From Marinobacter halodurans (lineage in GTDB: Bacteria; Pseudomonadota; Gammaproteobacteria; Pseudomonadales; Oleiphilaceae): a DNA stretch of 64,000 nucleotides. The notes beneath the pieces are model-generated. The model was not told where the DNA came from and searched no databases. It saw nothing but the letters and a program-made list of their open reading frames with translations. The stretch covers positions 47,254 through 111,253 of the forward strand of contig NZ_SJDL01000013.1 in the NCBI RefSeq assembly GCF_004327985.1, in the 5' to 3' direction. The translations under genes and the position numbers were made by a program. Of this stretch, positions 29,069 through 36,539 are shown one piece after another (the first letter of the stretch is position 1; each line of letters opens with the position of its first letter).

Positions 29069-29589
29069 ACAACCGGGGGCCGCTCCACAATGGCCTGAAC
29101 TTTGTCCTGTTCCAGGCCGGCTGGCTGGTCTGCGTGGTCTATCCAGGGCCCGTAGCGGTGGTGTCCGCAATGCTCATACTGGCGCTGCATCTGGGCGTGA
29201 TCAGCCGGTCACCGATGGGCGAGGCGCGCTTCATCCTGATCGGTACCCTGCTCGGCACCCTGCTGGACGGTCTCTGGTTCCGCGCCGGTCTCCTTGTCTG
29301 CCCGGAGGGGCAGCCGCTCTGGATCCCGCTCTGGCTGGTCGCGCTGTGGGCCCTGTTCATGACCACGCTGTGCCACTCGCTGGCCTGGCTGGGTGAGCAC
29401 CGCAGCCTGATGGTGGCGCTGCCGCCCTTCGCAGGGCCGTTCGCCTACTGGAGCGCGGCCAAACTGGGCGCCGTTACGCTGCCAGAGCCCACCATCAGCC
29501 TCATCGCCATCGGGCTGGGCTGGCTGGTCCTGTTCCCACTCCTGATGGTAGTCCGCCAGCATACGGTCCGGGAGGATGCGCTGGTATGA
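29065..29589 (+). CDS. DUF2878 integral membrane protein
   Basis: A 174-aa membrane protein with about five hydrophobic segments, a size and profile fitting DUF2878. The first segment is near residues 7-25, and charged residues are confined to short loops. The ATG overlaps the methyltransferase stop by 4 nt. DUF2878 genes habitually follow CFA-like genes in this type of operon. The protein may present or anchor the modification enzymes at the inner membrane. No catalytic motif is apparent. Confidence 0.8.
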   Translation: MNNRGPLHNGLNFVLFQAGWLVCVVYPGPVAVVSAMLILALHLGVISRSPMGEARFILIGTLLGTLLDGLWFRAGLLVCPEGQPLWIPLWLVALWALFMTTLCHSLAWLGEHRSLMVALPPFAGPFAYWSAAKLGAVTLPEPTISLIAIGLGWLVLFPLLMVVRQHTVREDALV

Positions 29590-30344
29590 AACAGCTGACG
29601 TCCCTGCTCCTGGTTCCGGCCCTGTGCCTGGGCGCTGACGGGCCGGCTGAGTACCGGTTCTCCGGGACGGCCACCGGTGACGATGGCATCCGGCTGTACG
29701 AGGAACATCACACGGTGAACGGCGAGTGCCGGAATGGTCACTTCGTGCCGCGGACACACGGCGTCGACTATGTCGCCCTCGACGAGTCACTGGGGCGGCT
29801 CAATCACACCTTCGCCCGCAAGCAGATCGATTACTCCCAATCGACCTGGCGTCCAACCGTGGATTTCTCCCAGCCCAACTTCGATGAGCGGCTGATGATC
29901 CGCAATGTGAACGACCGGCAGGCCCGGCTGCGCTGGCAGACACCCACCGGTGAGCAGGAGACCTTCGTCGTGCCGCTCGACCGGGACACCGTCATTGACG
30001 CCGGCTTCGTGCACTTCATTCGCGATCACTGGGCCTCGCTGGAACAGGGACAATCCGTGGCATTCAGCTTCCTGGCGCCAACCCGGGGCGAAACCTACGG
30101 GTTTGTCGCCGAGCCGACCACCAGCGATGCCGTCGATGCCCCGATGGTCATCAACATGCGCCCCACCGGTGTGTTGCTGCGCTGGGCCGTCGACCCGATC
30201 ATCCTGGGCTTTGACGACCAGGGGCGCCTGACCGATTACGTCGGCCTGGGCAATATCCGCCGGGATCAGGATCGCAACTACAACGTCCAGTTGCGCTACC
30301 CCGGCGGCGACATTCCCTGTCCGCTCCTGCCCCAGGCCAATTGA
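29586..30344 (+). CDS. Secreted protein of unknown function ending the lipid operon
   Basis: A 252-aa protein with a probable N-terminal signal sequence (hydrophobic residues 4-17, MKQLTSLLLVPALCLG) and therefore periplasmic. A Cys in LCLGADG could be a poor lipobox. The rest is beta-rich and polar with no membrane segment. I do not recognise the family. Its repeated aromatic/charged segments (YVALDESLGRLNHTF, IRDHWASLEQGQSVAF) and the C-terminal region GLGNIRRDQDRNYNVQLRYP hint at a lipocalin-like or lipid-binding fold, but this is weak. It is coupled by ATGA to the DUF2878 gene, so it acts in the same process. Confidence 0.75.
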   Translation: MKQLTSLLLVPALCLGADGPAEYRFSGTATGDDGIRLYEEHHTVNGECRNGHFVPRTHGVDYVALDESLGRLNHTFARKQIDYSQSTWRPTVDFSQPNFDERLMIRNVNDRQARLRWQTPTGEQETFVVPLDRDTVIDAGFVHFIRDHWASLEQGQSVAFSFLAPTRGETYGFVAEPTTSDAVDAPMVINMRPTGVLLRWAVDPIILGFDDQGRLTDYVGLGNIRRDQDRNYNVQLRYPGGDIPCPLLPQAN

Positions 30345-30378
30345 TCCGCAAGGCGTCACAGGTCGGGCAGTTCGACCC

Positions 30379-30406
30379 TTTGTCCCGCCGGCCGCTGTGG
30401 TAGACT
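30379..30406 (+). promoter_or_regulatory. Possible sigma-70 promoter for xthA
   Basis: TTTGTC at 30379-30384, 16 nt, TAGACT at 30401-30406, in the 107-nt gap ahead of xthA. Spacing is one short of optimal. Confidence 0.35.
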
Positions 30407-30451
30407 CGCGTCATCACCTACCATCCGCCGAACAGGACAGACAGTCAGCCG

Positions 30452-31264
30452 ATGATCGTCGCATCTTTCAACGTCAACAGTATCCGCACCCGCCTGCACC
30501 AGCTCCAGGCTGTTATCGATACCTACCACCCCGACATTATCGGTCTCCAGGAAACCAAGGTGACCGACGAGGAATTCCCGGCCGACGATATCCGTGCCAT
30601 GGGGTACGACGTCTATTTTCACGGCCAGAAGACGCACTACGGCGTCGCCCTGCTGACCCGCCATGAGCCCGAATGCATCCAGAAAGGCTATCCCTGGGAC
30701 GATGGCGAGGCCCAGCGCCGCATGATCGCCGGCCGCTTCAACATCGGCGGCAAAGATCTGACCGTCATTAACGGCTACTTTCCGCAGGGGGAGAACCGGG
30801 ACCACCCGGTAAAGTTCCCGGCCAAGGAAAAGTTCTATGCCGACCTGAACCGCTACCTGGCGGAAGTCGCCAAACCCGACGACCCGGTGATTGTCATGGG
30901 TGACATGAACATTTCACCCCGGGATCAGGACATCGGCATTGGCGCCGACAATGCCAAGCGCTGGCTGCGAACCGGCAAGTGCAGCTTCCTGCCGGAAGAG
31001 CGGGAATGGATGAGCACGCTGGAAAGCTGGGGGTTGACCGACGTCTTCCGTCACCTGCATCCGGAAGAGGCGGACACCTTCAGTTGGTTCGACTACCGCA
31101 GCAAGGGCTTCGAGCGCGACCCGCGCCGCGGCCTGCGTATCGACCTGATCATGGCCAGCAACGGGCTCCTGCCCAAGGCGAAAGCCTCGGGTGTGTCCTA
31201 CGACATCCGCGGCATGGAGCGCCCTTCGGATCATTGCCCGATCTGGGCCGAATTCGACCTCTGA
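30452..31264 (+). CDS. xthA: Exodeoxyribonuclease III
   Basis: A 270-aa EEP-superfamily nuclease for base-excision repair (AP endonuclease, 3'-phosphatase, 3'-5' exonuclease). It starts [15 protein letters not shown]. The metal ligand is in GLQETKV, the catalytic GDMNISPRD, the RIDLIMAS and the terminal [10 protein letters not shown] motifs are all present. Length is normal for the E. coli XthA type. The PhaD-like regulator follows 27 nt downstream, so the two may share a transcript. Confidence 0.95.
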   Translation: MIVASFNVNSIRTRLHQLQAVIDTYHPDIIGLQETKVTDEEFPADDIRAMGYDVYFHGQKTHYGVALLTRHEPECIQKGYPWDDGEAQRRMIAGRFNIGGKDLTVINGYFPQGENRDHPVKFPAKEKFYADLNRYLAEVAKPDDPVIVMGDMNISPRDQDIGIGADNAKRWLRTGKCSFLPEEREWMSTLESWGLTDVFRHLHPEEADTFSWFDYRSKGFERDPRRGLRIDLIMASNGLLPKAKASGVSYDIRGMERPSDHCPIWAEFDL

Positions 31265-31291
31265 TCCGCCAGACCGGGCTACGGAACTGCC

Positions 31292-31918
31292 ATGAAGGTG
31301 AAGACCCGCGACAGGATTCTGGACACCAGCCTGACCCTGTTCAATATGGTGGGCGAACCCAATGTCACCACCCTGCTGATCTCCGATGAGATGGAGATCA
31401 GCCCCGGTAACCTCTATTACCATTTCAAGAGCAAGGGCGACATCGTCGGCGAGCTGTTTGGCCGCTACGAGGAGGAATTGCTGGATCTGCTGGAAGTACC
31501 AACAGATGTGGACGTCAGCCTGGAACAGTTGGGCATCTTCCTGCACCTGACGTTCGAGGCCATCGCCCGCTATCGTTTTCTGTACCAGGACCTGGTCAAC
31601 GTGCTGTCGCGCTACGACTCGCTGCAGAAGCGGTTCCGCAACATCCTGAAGCTCAAGCGCCGTGCGTTCGCGACGCTCTGCAGCAGTCTGCGCCGCCAGT
31701 CCTTCATGGCCATCCACGACCACGAACTCGATGCCCTGTGCGAACAGCTGACGCTGACCCTGAGTTACTGGGTCAGCTTCGAGCTGCTGTCGCACCTGAA
31801 TAACAAGGATAACGTCGACCTGGGGCGCGGCGTGTTCCAGATGATTAACCTGATCACGCCCTACCTGACCGACGATGCGGCCGAGCAGGCCCGCCTGATG
31901 GCGCAGGATTACCTGTAA
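31292..31918 (+). CDS. phaD: TetR-family regulator, PhaD-like
   Basis: A 208-aa TetR protein. The N-terminal HTH region (MKVKTRDRILDTSLTLFNMV, then EISPGNLYYHFKSKGDIV) closely follows Pseudomonas PhaD, the activator of PHA granule genes, including the GEPNVTT and GNLYYHF blocks. The C-terminal ligand domain (YRFLYQDLVNVLSRYDSLQKRF) also matches. In Pseudomonas PhaD activates the phaI and phaF phasin promoters, probably in response to an acyl-CoA. A phasin-like gene lies convergently just downstream, supporting the call. Confidence 0.8.
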   Translation: MKVKTRDRILDTSLTLFNMVGEPNVTTLLISDEMEISPGNLYYHFKSKGDIVGELFGRYEEELLDLLEVPTDVDVSLEQLGIFLHLTFEAIARYRFLYQDLVNVLSRYDSLQKRFRNILKLKRRAFATLCSSLRRQSFMAIHDHELDALCEQLTLTLSYWVSFELLSHLNNKDNVDLGRGVFQMINLITPYLTDDAAEQARLMAQDYL

Positions 31919-31957
31919 TACGGGAAGGTCGCAGGAACAACGCCCGCGAATCGGCGG

Positions 31958-32416
31958 CTATTCCTCTTCGCTGCGGGTTTGCCTGCGCGCCTTCTCCTCA
32001 CGCACAGCCTTGAGCTCGGCTTCCAGGGCCGAGATGCGGGCTTCCAGCGCCTCGATTTCTTCCCGGCGGTGGATGCCGAGTCGACGCAGGGCACCGGATA
32101 CGCGCTGGTCAAACAGGCCTTCAAGGCGGTCCCAGGTGCCACTGGCCCGCTCCTTTACCCCTTCGACGTGCCCTTCCACGTTACGCACATGCCGCTCGAC
32201 CACCCCCCGGGTCTTGCTTTCCAGTTCCTCGCCCTCATGGACCAGGCGATCGAAAAAACGGCCGGCGTCTTCCTCCGCCTTGGTGTACGCGCCCAGACCC
32301 GCCAGCCAGATCTGTCGGGCCGACCCTTTGATGCGATCCGCCAACTGGGCATCGCGCTCCTGGTCGTTGTCGTTGCCGTTGTCGTTGCCCTTCTCTTTGT
32401 CGCTGTCACTACTCAT
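31958..32416 (-). CDS. Phasin-like PHA-granule protein, PhaI/PhaF type
   Basis: A 152-aa protein. Residues about 25-110 match the poly(hydroxyalkanoate) granule-associated family (RQIWLAGLGAYTKAEEDAG, then helices). SALRRLGIHRREEIEALEARISALE at the C-terminus is the leucine-zipper-like coiled coil of PhaI/PhaF. The acidic/Asn N-terminus (DKEKGNDNGNDNDQE) is low complexity. It would coat PHA granules and may tie them to the nucleoid, although there is no lysine-rich PhaF tail. I chose ATG 32416 because AGCAGG precedes it; the frame is open to 32437. It is convergent with the PhaD-like gene. Confidence 0.82.
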   Translation of the reverse strand: MSSDSDKEKGNDNGNDNDQERDAQLADRIKGSARQIWLAGLGAYTKAEEDAGRFFDRLVHEGEELESKTRGVVERHVRNVEGHVEGVKERASGTWDRLEGLFDQRVSGALRRLGIHRREEIEALEARISALEAELKAVREEKARRQTRSEEE

Positions 32417-32724
32417 AGATACCTGCTCCAACAGCACGGCCGGATTGTAAAGACCGTTCTGAATAATGCCATTCCCGGCCTGTTTTCGTCGGGTCTCATT
32501 GTATTACATCCAACGCACAGAATCAGGCCCTGTGGGGACCGTTCGCTCCCCCGTGGAACGCCCCTCGGCAGCGCCGGGCCTGTCGTCGGCACAAGACAGG
32601 CCGATCGCCCGAGAAGCCGCGCCAGCACTGATCTTTCGACACGCTATAAGAGTCATTTCGTTAGAAGAAAATAATTTCAATCGAAGCGGCCAAAAACTTG
32701 AGATGTGTAAAATATAAACAATAC

Positions 32725-32823
32725 TGAACTTACCGGTATCCCTGCTGATGCCGGTTTGTCTGGAAGTCTTTCATGGATACTACTCGCACGCCTCTGCCCG
32801 GCCTCCCGTGCCGGGCTTTTTTT
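32725..32823 (+). ncRNA. Candidate small RNA with intrinsic terminator
   Basis: An imperfect 9-bp hairpin ACCGGTATC/GATGCCGGT (32732-32740 and 32747-32755, one G-U pair) is followed by a single-stranded linker and a strong terminator at 32796-32823. No protein gene ends just before this terminator on the plus strand: the phasin gene on the left reads the other way and the ArsR gene starts downstream. A short independent transcript is therefore the simplest reading. The 5' end is a guess; only a weak promoter-like sequence (TTGAGA at 32698) precedes it. Confidence 0.45.
32796..32823 (+). terminator. Strong Rho-independent terminator in a gene-free gap
   Basis: GCCCGGC (32796-32802), loop CTCCCGT, GCCGGGC (32810-32816), then seven T. 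It matches a textbook intrinsic terminator on the plus strand. Confidence 0.88.
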
Positions 32824-32868
32824 CTGCCCCTCGATCGGTTTTTCGGTCTCCATCGCTTGCCGTCGCAC

Positions 32869-32905
32869 ACCAATATTATATATTATACTTAATCATTAAT
32901 TGTCT
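32869..32905. promoter_or_regulatory. AT-rich operator/promoter region of the ArsR operon
   Basis: A run of AT-rich sequence with near-dyads (AATATTATATATTATA) and an 11-bp inverted repeat TTAAT-C-ATTAA at 32889-32899, in a GC-rich background, 30-70 nt before the ArsR start. BigR-type regulators bind AT-rich inverted repeats overlapping their own promoter. Confidence 0.5.
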
Positions 32906-32936
32906 ACCCTTTAACCAGACATGGGGACACACGGCG

Positions 32937-33260
32937 ATGGGCGAGCTGGCTATCGATATCCACGAAATGCGGGCCTCGGCTGACCGCGCCAGTCAGTTCC
33001 TGCGCAGCCTGGCCAATGCCGACCGGCTGATGCTGCTTTGCCAGCTCAGCCAGGGCGAGCTGGGCGTCAGCGACCTGGAGGCGTCGACCGGTATCCGCCA
33101 GCCCTCGCTCTCCCAACAGCTGGGCATCCTGCGCCGGGAGGGCCTGATTGCACCGCGCAAGCTGGGCAAGCAGGTGTTCTATCGGATCGACGAACCCAAG
33201 GTGCTGGTCATGGTCCAGCAACTCTACGACCTGTTCTGTGCGGAGGACATCACACCATGA
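32937..33260 (+). CDS. ArsR-family persulfide-sensing repressor, BigR/SqrR-like
   Basis: A 107-aa winged-helix repressor. The HTH lies around residues 45-70 ([23 protein letters not shown]). Two cysteines, C35 (LMLLCQLSQ) and C101 (LYDLFCAED), occupy the positions of the redox pair in BigR and SqrR, which form a di- or tetrasulfide with reactive sulfur species. The metal-binding residues of classical ArsR are absent. I chose ATG 32937; the frame is open to 32748, but the extra part is low quality and overlaps the candidate RNA. It is coupled by ATGA to a YeeE/YedE gene, the usual BigR-operon partner. Confidence 0.85.
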   Translation: MGELAIDIHEMRASADRASQFLRSLANADRLMLLCQLSQGELGVSDLEASTGIRQPSLSQQLGILRREGLIAPRKLGKQVFYRIDEPKVLVMVQQLYDLFCAEDITP

Positions 33261-33694
33261 TGATCGACTGGGCTCACTTCACACCGGTATCGGCCCTGGT
33301 TGGCGGCCTGATCATCGGCCTGGCGGCCGTGCTGCTGATCCTGATCAACGGCCGGATCGCCGGTATCAGCGGCATACTCGGCGGGCTGCTCACTCCGAGC
33401 CGTGGCGAGAGTGCCTGGCGGGCAGCCTTCCTGCTGGGCATGATCGCAGCGCCGCTGCTCTGGCTCGCACTGGCCGCCCTGCCCGCCATACAGATCGAGG
33501 CGTCAACGCCCCTGCTCATCGTCGCCGGACTGCTGGTTGGTTTCGGCACCCGACTGGGGTCCGGCTGCACCAGCGGCCACGGTGTCTGCGGCCTGTCCCG
33601 GTTATCACCCCGTTCGCTCGTTGCCACGGTGCTGTTCATGGGTGCCGGGTTCGCGACCGTCTTCGTCGTTCGCCATGTGCTGGGAGGTGTCTGA
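33257..33694 (+). CDS. YeeE/YedE sulfur-transport protein, first half
   Basis: A 145-aa membrane protein with four hydrophobic helices, the N-terminal half of a YeeE/YedE transporter. [12 protein letters not shown] carries the conserved cysteines C104 and C111, which in thiosulfate transporter YeeE relay the substrate. With the next gene it makes the full split transporter (PmpA/PmpB type). It overlaps the ArsR gene by 4 nt; a second ATG at 33260 is possible. It probably moves thiosulfate or another sulfur species; the direction is unknown. Confidence 0.88.
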   Translation: MMIDWAHFTPVSALVGGLIIGLAAVLLILINGRIAGISGILGGLLTPSRGESAWRAAFLLGMIAAPLLWLALAALPAIQIEASTPLLIVAGLLVGFGTRLGSGCTSGHGVCGLSRLSPRSLVATVLFMGAGFATVFVVRHVLGGV

Positions 33695-34137
33695 TGCGTA
33701 CGCTGCTCTTTGCCTTCGTGTCCGGCCTGATCTTCGGGCTTGGCCTGCTGGTCTCCGGCATGGCCAACCCGGCCAAGGTGCTGGGTTTCCTGGATCTGGC
33801 CGGCGCCTGGGACCCGTCCCTGGCCCTGGTCATGGTCGGTGCCATCCTGGTGGGACTGTTCGGCTTTACCGTGGCGCGACGGCGCAGGACCAGCCTGCTG
33901 GGCCACCCCATGCGACTGCCGGACAGCACCGTCATTGACCGCCGGCTCGTGATCGGCGGCCTGCTGTTCGGCGTGGGATGGGGGCTGGCCGGCTTCTGTC
34001 CGGGCCCGGCGATGGTGGCCCTTGGCGCCGGTAAGGCCAAGGCGCTCATTTTTGTGGTGGCGATGGTCGGCGGCATGGTCCTGTTCCAGGTTTTCCAGTC
34101 CCTGGAACAGCGGCAGCACAGGACCGTCGGTTCCTGA
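33694..34137 (+). CDS. YeeE/YedE sulfur-transport protein, second half
   Basis: A 147-aa membrane protein with about four helices. GLLVSGMANPAKVLGFLDL and GWGLAGFCPGPAMVAL (C102) are the family signatures of the C-terminal YeeE/YedE half. The start shares one base with the previous stop (TGATG). Split pairs of this kind are typical of BigR-controlled operons in biofilm- and sulfide-handling bacteria. A 98-nt gap follows before the DUF442 gene. Confidence 0.88.
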   Translation: MRTLLFAFVSGLIFGLGLLVSGMANPAKVLGFLDLAGAWDPSLALVMVGAILVGLFGFTVARRRRTSLLGHPMRLPDSTVIDRRLVIGGLLFGVGWGLAGFCPGPAMVALGAGKAKALIFVVAMVGGMVLFQVFQSLEQRQHRTVGS

Positions 34138-34235
34138 GGCGTCGCGTACAGCAGGGCCCCACTCGTGTTACTCTCGCGGCATAAACCCGCCCGGCGGTCA
34201 TGCCGCGCCCGGCAAGCATTCAACAGGAGACTGTC

Positions 34236-34670
34236 ATGGAACTGCACAAACTCGACGACGACCTGACGGTTGCGCCCCAGATCACGGTAGAGGATGTGGC
34301 GGAAGCGGCCCGGGCCGGTTTCAAGACGCTGGTATCGAACCGACCCGATGGCGAAGGCGACGATCAGCCGGCCACCGACGACATCGCCCAGGCCGCGCGT
34401 GAGAATGGCATGGAATGGGTCTATCTCCCGGTGCAATCCGGCAACGTCACCGATGACGACGTGGAAAAATTCGCGCCCGTGCTGGAAACCGCATCCAAAC
34501 CCATCCTGGCCTTCTGCCGGACAGGGACCCGCTGCTCCACCCTCTGGGCCCTGTCCCGCGCCCGTCAGCACAATATCGACAAGCTTCTGCAAACCGCCCG
34601 CGCGGAGGGGTACGATCTTGGCAAGCAGCGTGAGCGAATGCTCCGCCTTGCCGCCGAACGCAAAGGCTGA
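34236..34670 (+). CDS. DUF442/TIGR01244 beta-lactamase-hydrolase-like phosphatase domain protein
   Basis: A 144-aa protein of the DUF442 family, the tyrosine-phosphatase/rhodanese-like domain found fused to the persulfide dioxygenase in Blh of BigR operons. The nucleophile is C94 in AFCRTGTRCSTLW, with the anion-binding Arg at R99. The standalone form is proposed to be a sulfurtransferase. ATG 34236 has AGGAGA upstream; the frame is open from 34200 but without a ribosome site. Here no persulfide dioxygenase domain is attached or adjacent, which is unusual for this operon type. Confidence 0.85.
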   Translation: MELHKLDDDLTVAPQITVEDVAEAARAGFKTLVSNRPDGEGDDQPATDDIAQAARENGMEWVYLPVQSGNVTDDDVEKFAPVLETASKPILAFCRTGTRCSTLWALSRARQHNIDKLLQTARAEGYDLGKQRERMLRLAAERKG

Positions 34671-34687
34671 CCCGGGACCGGGCGGCG

Positions 34688-36466
34688 ATGAGGGAACGAC
34701 TCTCCACGATACTGCCGCCGATCGGCTGGCTGCGTGATTACCACAGGACGACGCTGGCCCAGGACCTGCTGGCAGCTTGCATCATGACGGTGCTGGTCAT
34801 CCCCCAGTCACTGGCCTACGCCCTGCTCGCCGGCCTGCCCGCCCAGGCCGGCCTCTACGCCAGCATCCTGCCGGCGATCGGCTATGCCCTGTTTGCCAGC
34901 AGCAGCGCCCTGGCGGTGGGCCCCGTTGCCCTGATCGCCCTGATGAGCGCCACCACGGTCGGTGGCATCCAGGCGGCGGGGGTGGTCGATTTTGCCACCG
35001 GGTCCCTGGTGCTCGCGCTGCTGTGCGGGATGATCCTCTTCATCATGGGCGTCGCGCGGCTGGGGTTCATGGCCAATTTCATCAGCCATCCGGTCATCTC
35101 CGGGTTCATATCCGGCTCGGCGCTGATCATCATGCTCAGTCAGGTGGGCACGTTGCTGGGTATTCCTTCAGGGGGCAGCACCGTTCCGTCGCTGGTATCC
35201 TCGATCGCCCACAGCCTCGGACGTTTCAGCGAGGCAACGGCAGCGATCGGCATCGGTTCGTTGGTCTTCCTGTTGCTGGCTCGCCGCTATAGCCAGCGCC
35301 TGCTTGTGGCGATGGGACTGCCCGTCGGGATTGCCTCCACCCTGGCCCGGCTGGCCCCCATGCTGGTGGTTGTGGTGACGGCTGTCGTCACGGCCCGGAG
35401 CCATCTGGACGGCGCCGGCGTGGCGGTCATCGGCGACCTCCCGGCCGGTTTGCCGGATCTGTCGCTACCGGCCATCGACCTGCCGCTTGTCGAGGTGCTG
35501 CTGGTCCCCGCACTCCTGATCAGCCTGGTGATCTTCGTGGAATCCACCTCGATCGCCCACGGCATCGCAGCACGACGCGGCGAGCGGCTGGATGCCAACC
35601 AGGAACTCATGGGCCTGGGTGCCGCCAACCTGGCCGCGGCCGTGTCCGGCGGGCTTGCGGTGGCCGGTGGTTTTTCCCGTTCCGTGGTCAACATCGAAGC
35701 CGGGGCACGGACCCAACTGGCCGGCGTCTTCAGCGCCGTCGGCATTGCGCTGGTAACGGTATTCTTCACGGGCCTGTTCCACTACCTGCCCAAGGCCACG
35801 CTGGCCGCCATCATCATCGTTGCCGTCACGACCCTGGTCGATTTCCGTGCACTGGCCGATACCTGGCGCTATTCCCGCCAGGATGGCCTGGCGTTACTCA
35901 CCACCCTGCTACTGACGCTTTTCGCCGGCGTGATCCCGGGCATCCTCGCCGGCGTGGCGCTTTCCCTGATGCTGTACCTCTACCGCACCAGTCGCCCGCA
36001 TGTCGCCGTGGTCGGCCGCATCCCGGGCACCGAGCACTTTCGCAACCACCAGCGCTACACGGTGGAAACCGACCCGCAGATGGTCATCCTGCGGGTGGAC
36101 GAAACCCTCTACTTCGCCAACGCCCGATACCTGGACGACTGCGTCAGCGAACTGGTGCGCCAGCGCCCGGAAGCCACCGATTTCGTGCTGATGTGTACCG
36201 GCATCAACACCATCGATGCCTCAGCACTGGAAACGCTGGAAGCGATCAACACGCGCCTGCGGAGCGCCGGTGTCAGGTTGCATCTGACCGAGGTCAAGGG
36301 CCCCGTCATGGATCGGTTGCGGCGCACACGCTTCCTGCAGAACCTGTCCGGCGAGGTCTTCCTCAGCACCTTCGATGCCTGGCGAACGCTGACGGATAGA
36401 CACTCGCTATCGACGAGTACCATTGACTCATCCAGCGAAAACGCTAATCCTTCCGGCGCACACTGA
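34688..36466 (+). CDS. SulP-family inorganic anion permease with STAS domain
   Basis: A 592-aa SLC26/SulP transporter. The N-terminal membrane domain of about 12-14 helices (PQSLAYALLAGLPAQAGLYAS, in two blocks; GFISGSALIIMLSQ; LVIFVESTSIAHG) is followed by a C-terminal STAS domain at about residues 440-560 (DETLYFANARYLDDCV, FVLMCTGINTIDASALETLE). It transports sulfate or another anion. It lies 17 nt after the DUF442 gene in the BigR-type operon, as in several proteobacteria where SulP probably exports or imports sulfite or sulfate produced by sulfide oxidation. Substrate is inferred from context. Confidence 0.92.
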   Translation: MRERLSTILPPIGWLRDYHRTTLAQDLLAACIMTVLVIPQSLAYALLAGLPAQAGLYASILPAIGYALFASSSALAVGPVALIALMSATTVGGIQAAGVVDFATGSLVLALLCGMILFIMGVARLGFMANFISHPVISGFISGSALIIMLSQVGTLLGIPSGGSTVPSLVSSIAHSLGRFSEATAAIGIGSLVFLLLARRYSQRLLVAMGLPVGIASTLARLAPMLVVVVTAVVTARSHLDGAGVAVIGDLPAGLPDLSLPAIDLPLVEVLLVPALLISLVIFVESTSIAHGIAARRGERLDANQELMGLGAANLAAAVSGGLAVAGGFSRSVVNIEAGARTQLAGVFSAVGIALVTVFFTGLFHYLPKATLAAIIIVAVTTLVDFRALADTWRYSRQDGLALLTTLLLTLFAGVIPGILAGVALSLMLYLYRTSRPHVAVVGRIPGTEHFRNHQRYTVETDPQMVILRVDETLYFANARYLDDCVSELVRQRPEATDFVLMCTGINTIDASALETLEAINTRLRSAGVRLHLTEVKGPVMDRLRRTRFLQNLSGEVFLSTFDAWRTLTDRHSLSTSTIDSSSENANPSGAH

Positions 36467-36539
36467 CGTATCTGGAGCTTTCGCTGCAGGAACAGCTCCT
36501 GCGGCACCACCCACTTGCGATTGTTGACGGAAACACGCC

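Larger units (their letters stand above)
32417..32936. other. Regulatory region between phasin and ArsR genes
   Basis: 520 nt without a protein gene. It holds a candidate small RNA with two hairpins (about 32725-32823) and an AT-rich stretch upstream of the ArsR gene (32869-32905), likely its operator. The leftmost 200 nt should contain the phasin promoter, but no convincing -35/-10 pair was found. Confidence 0.5.
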
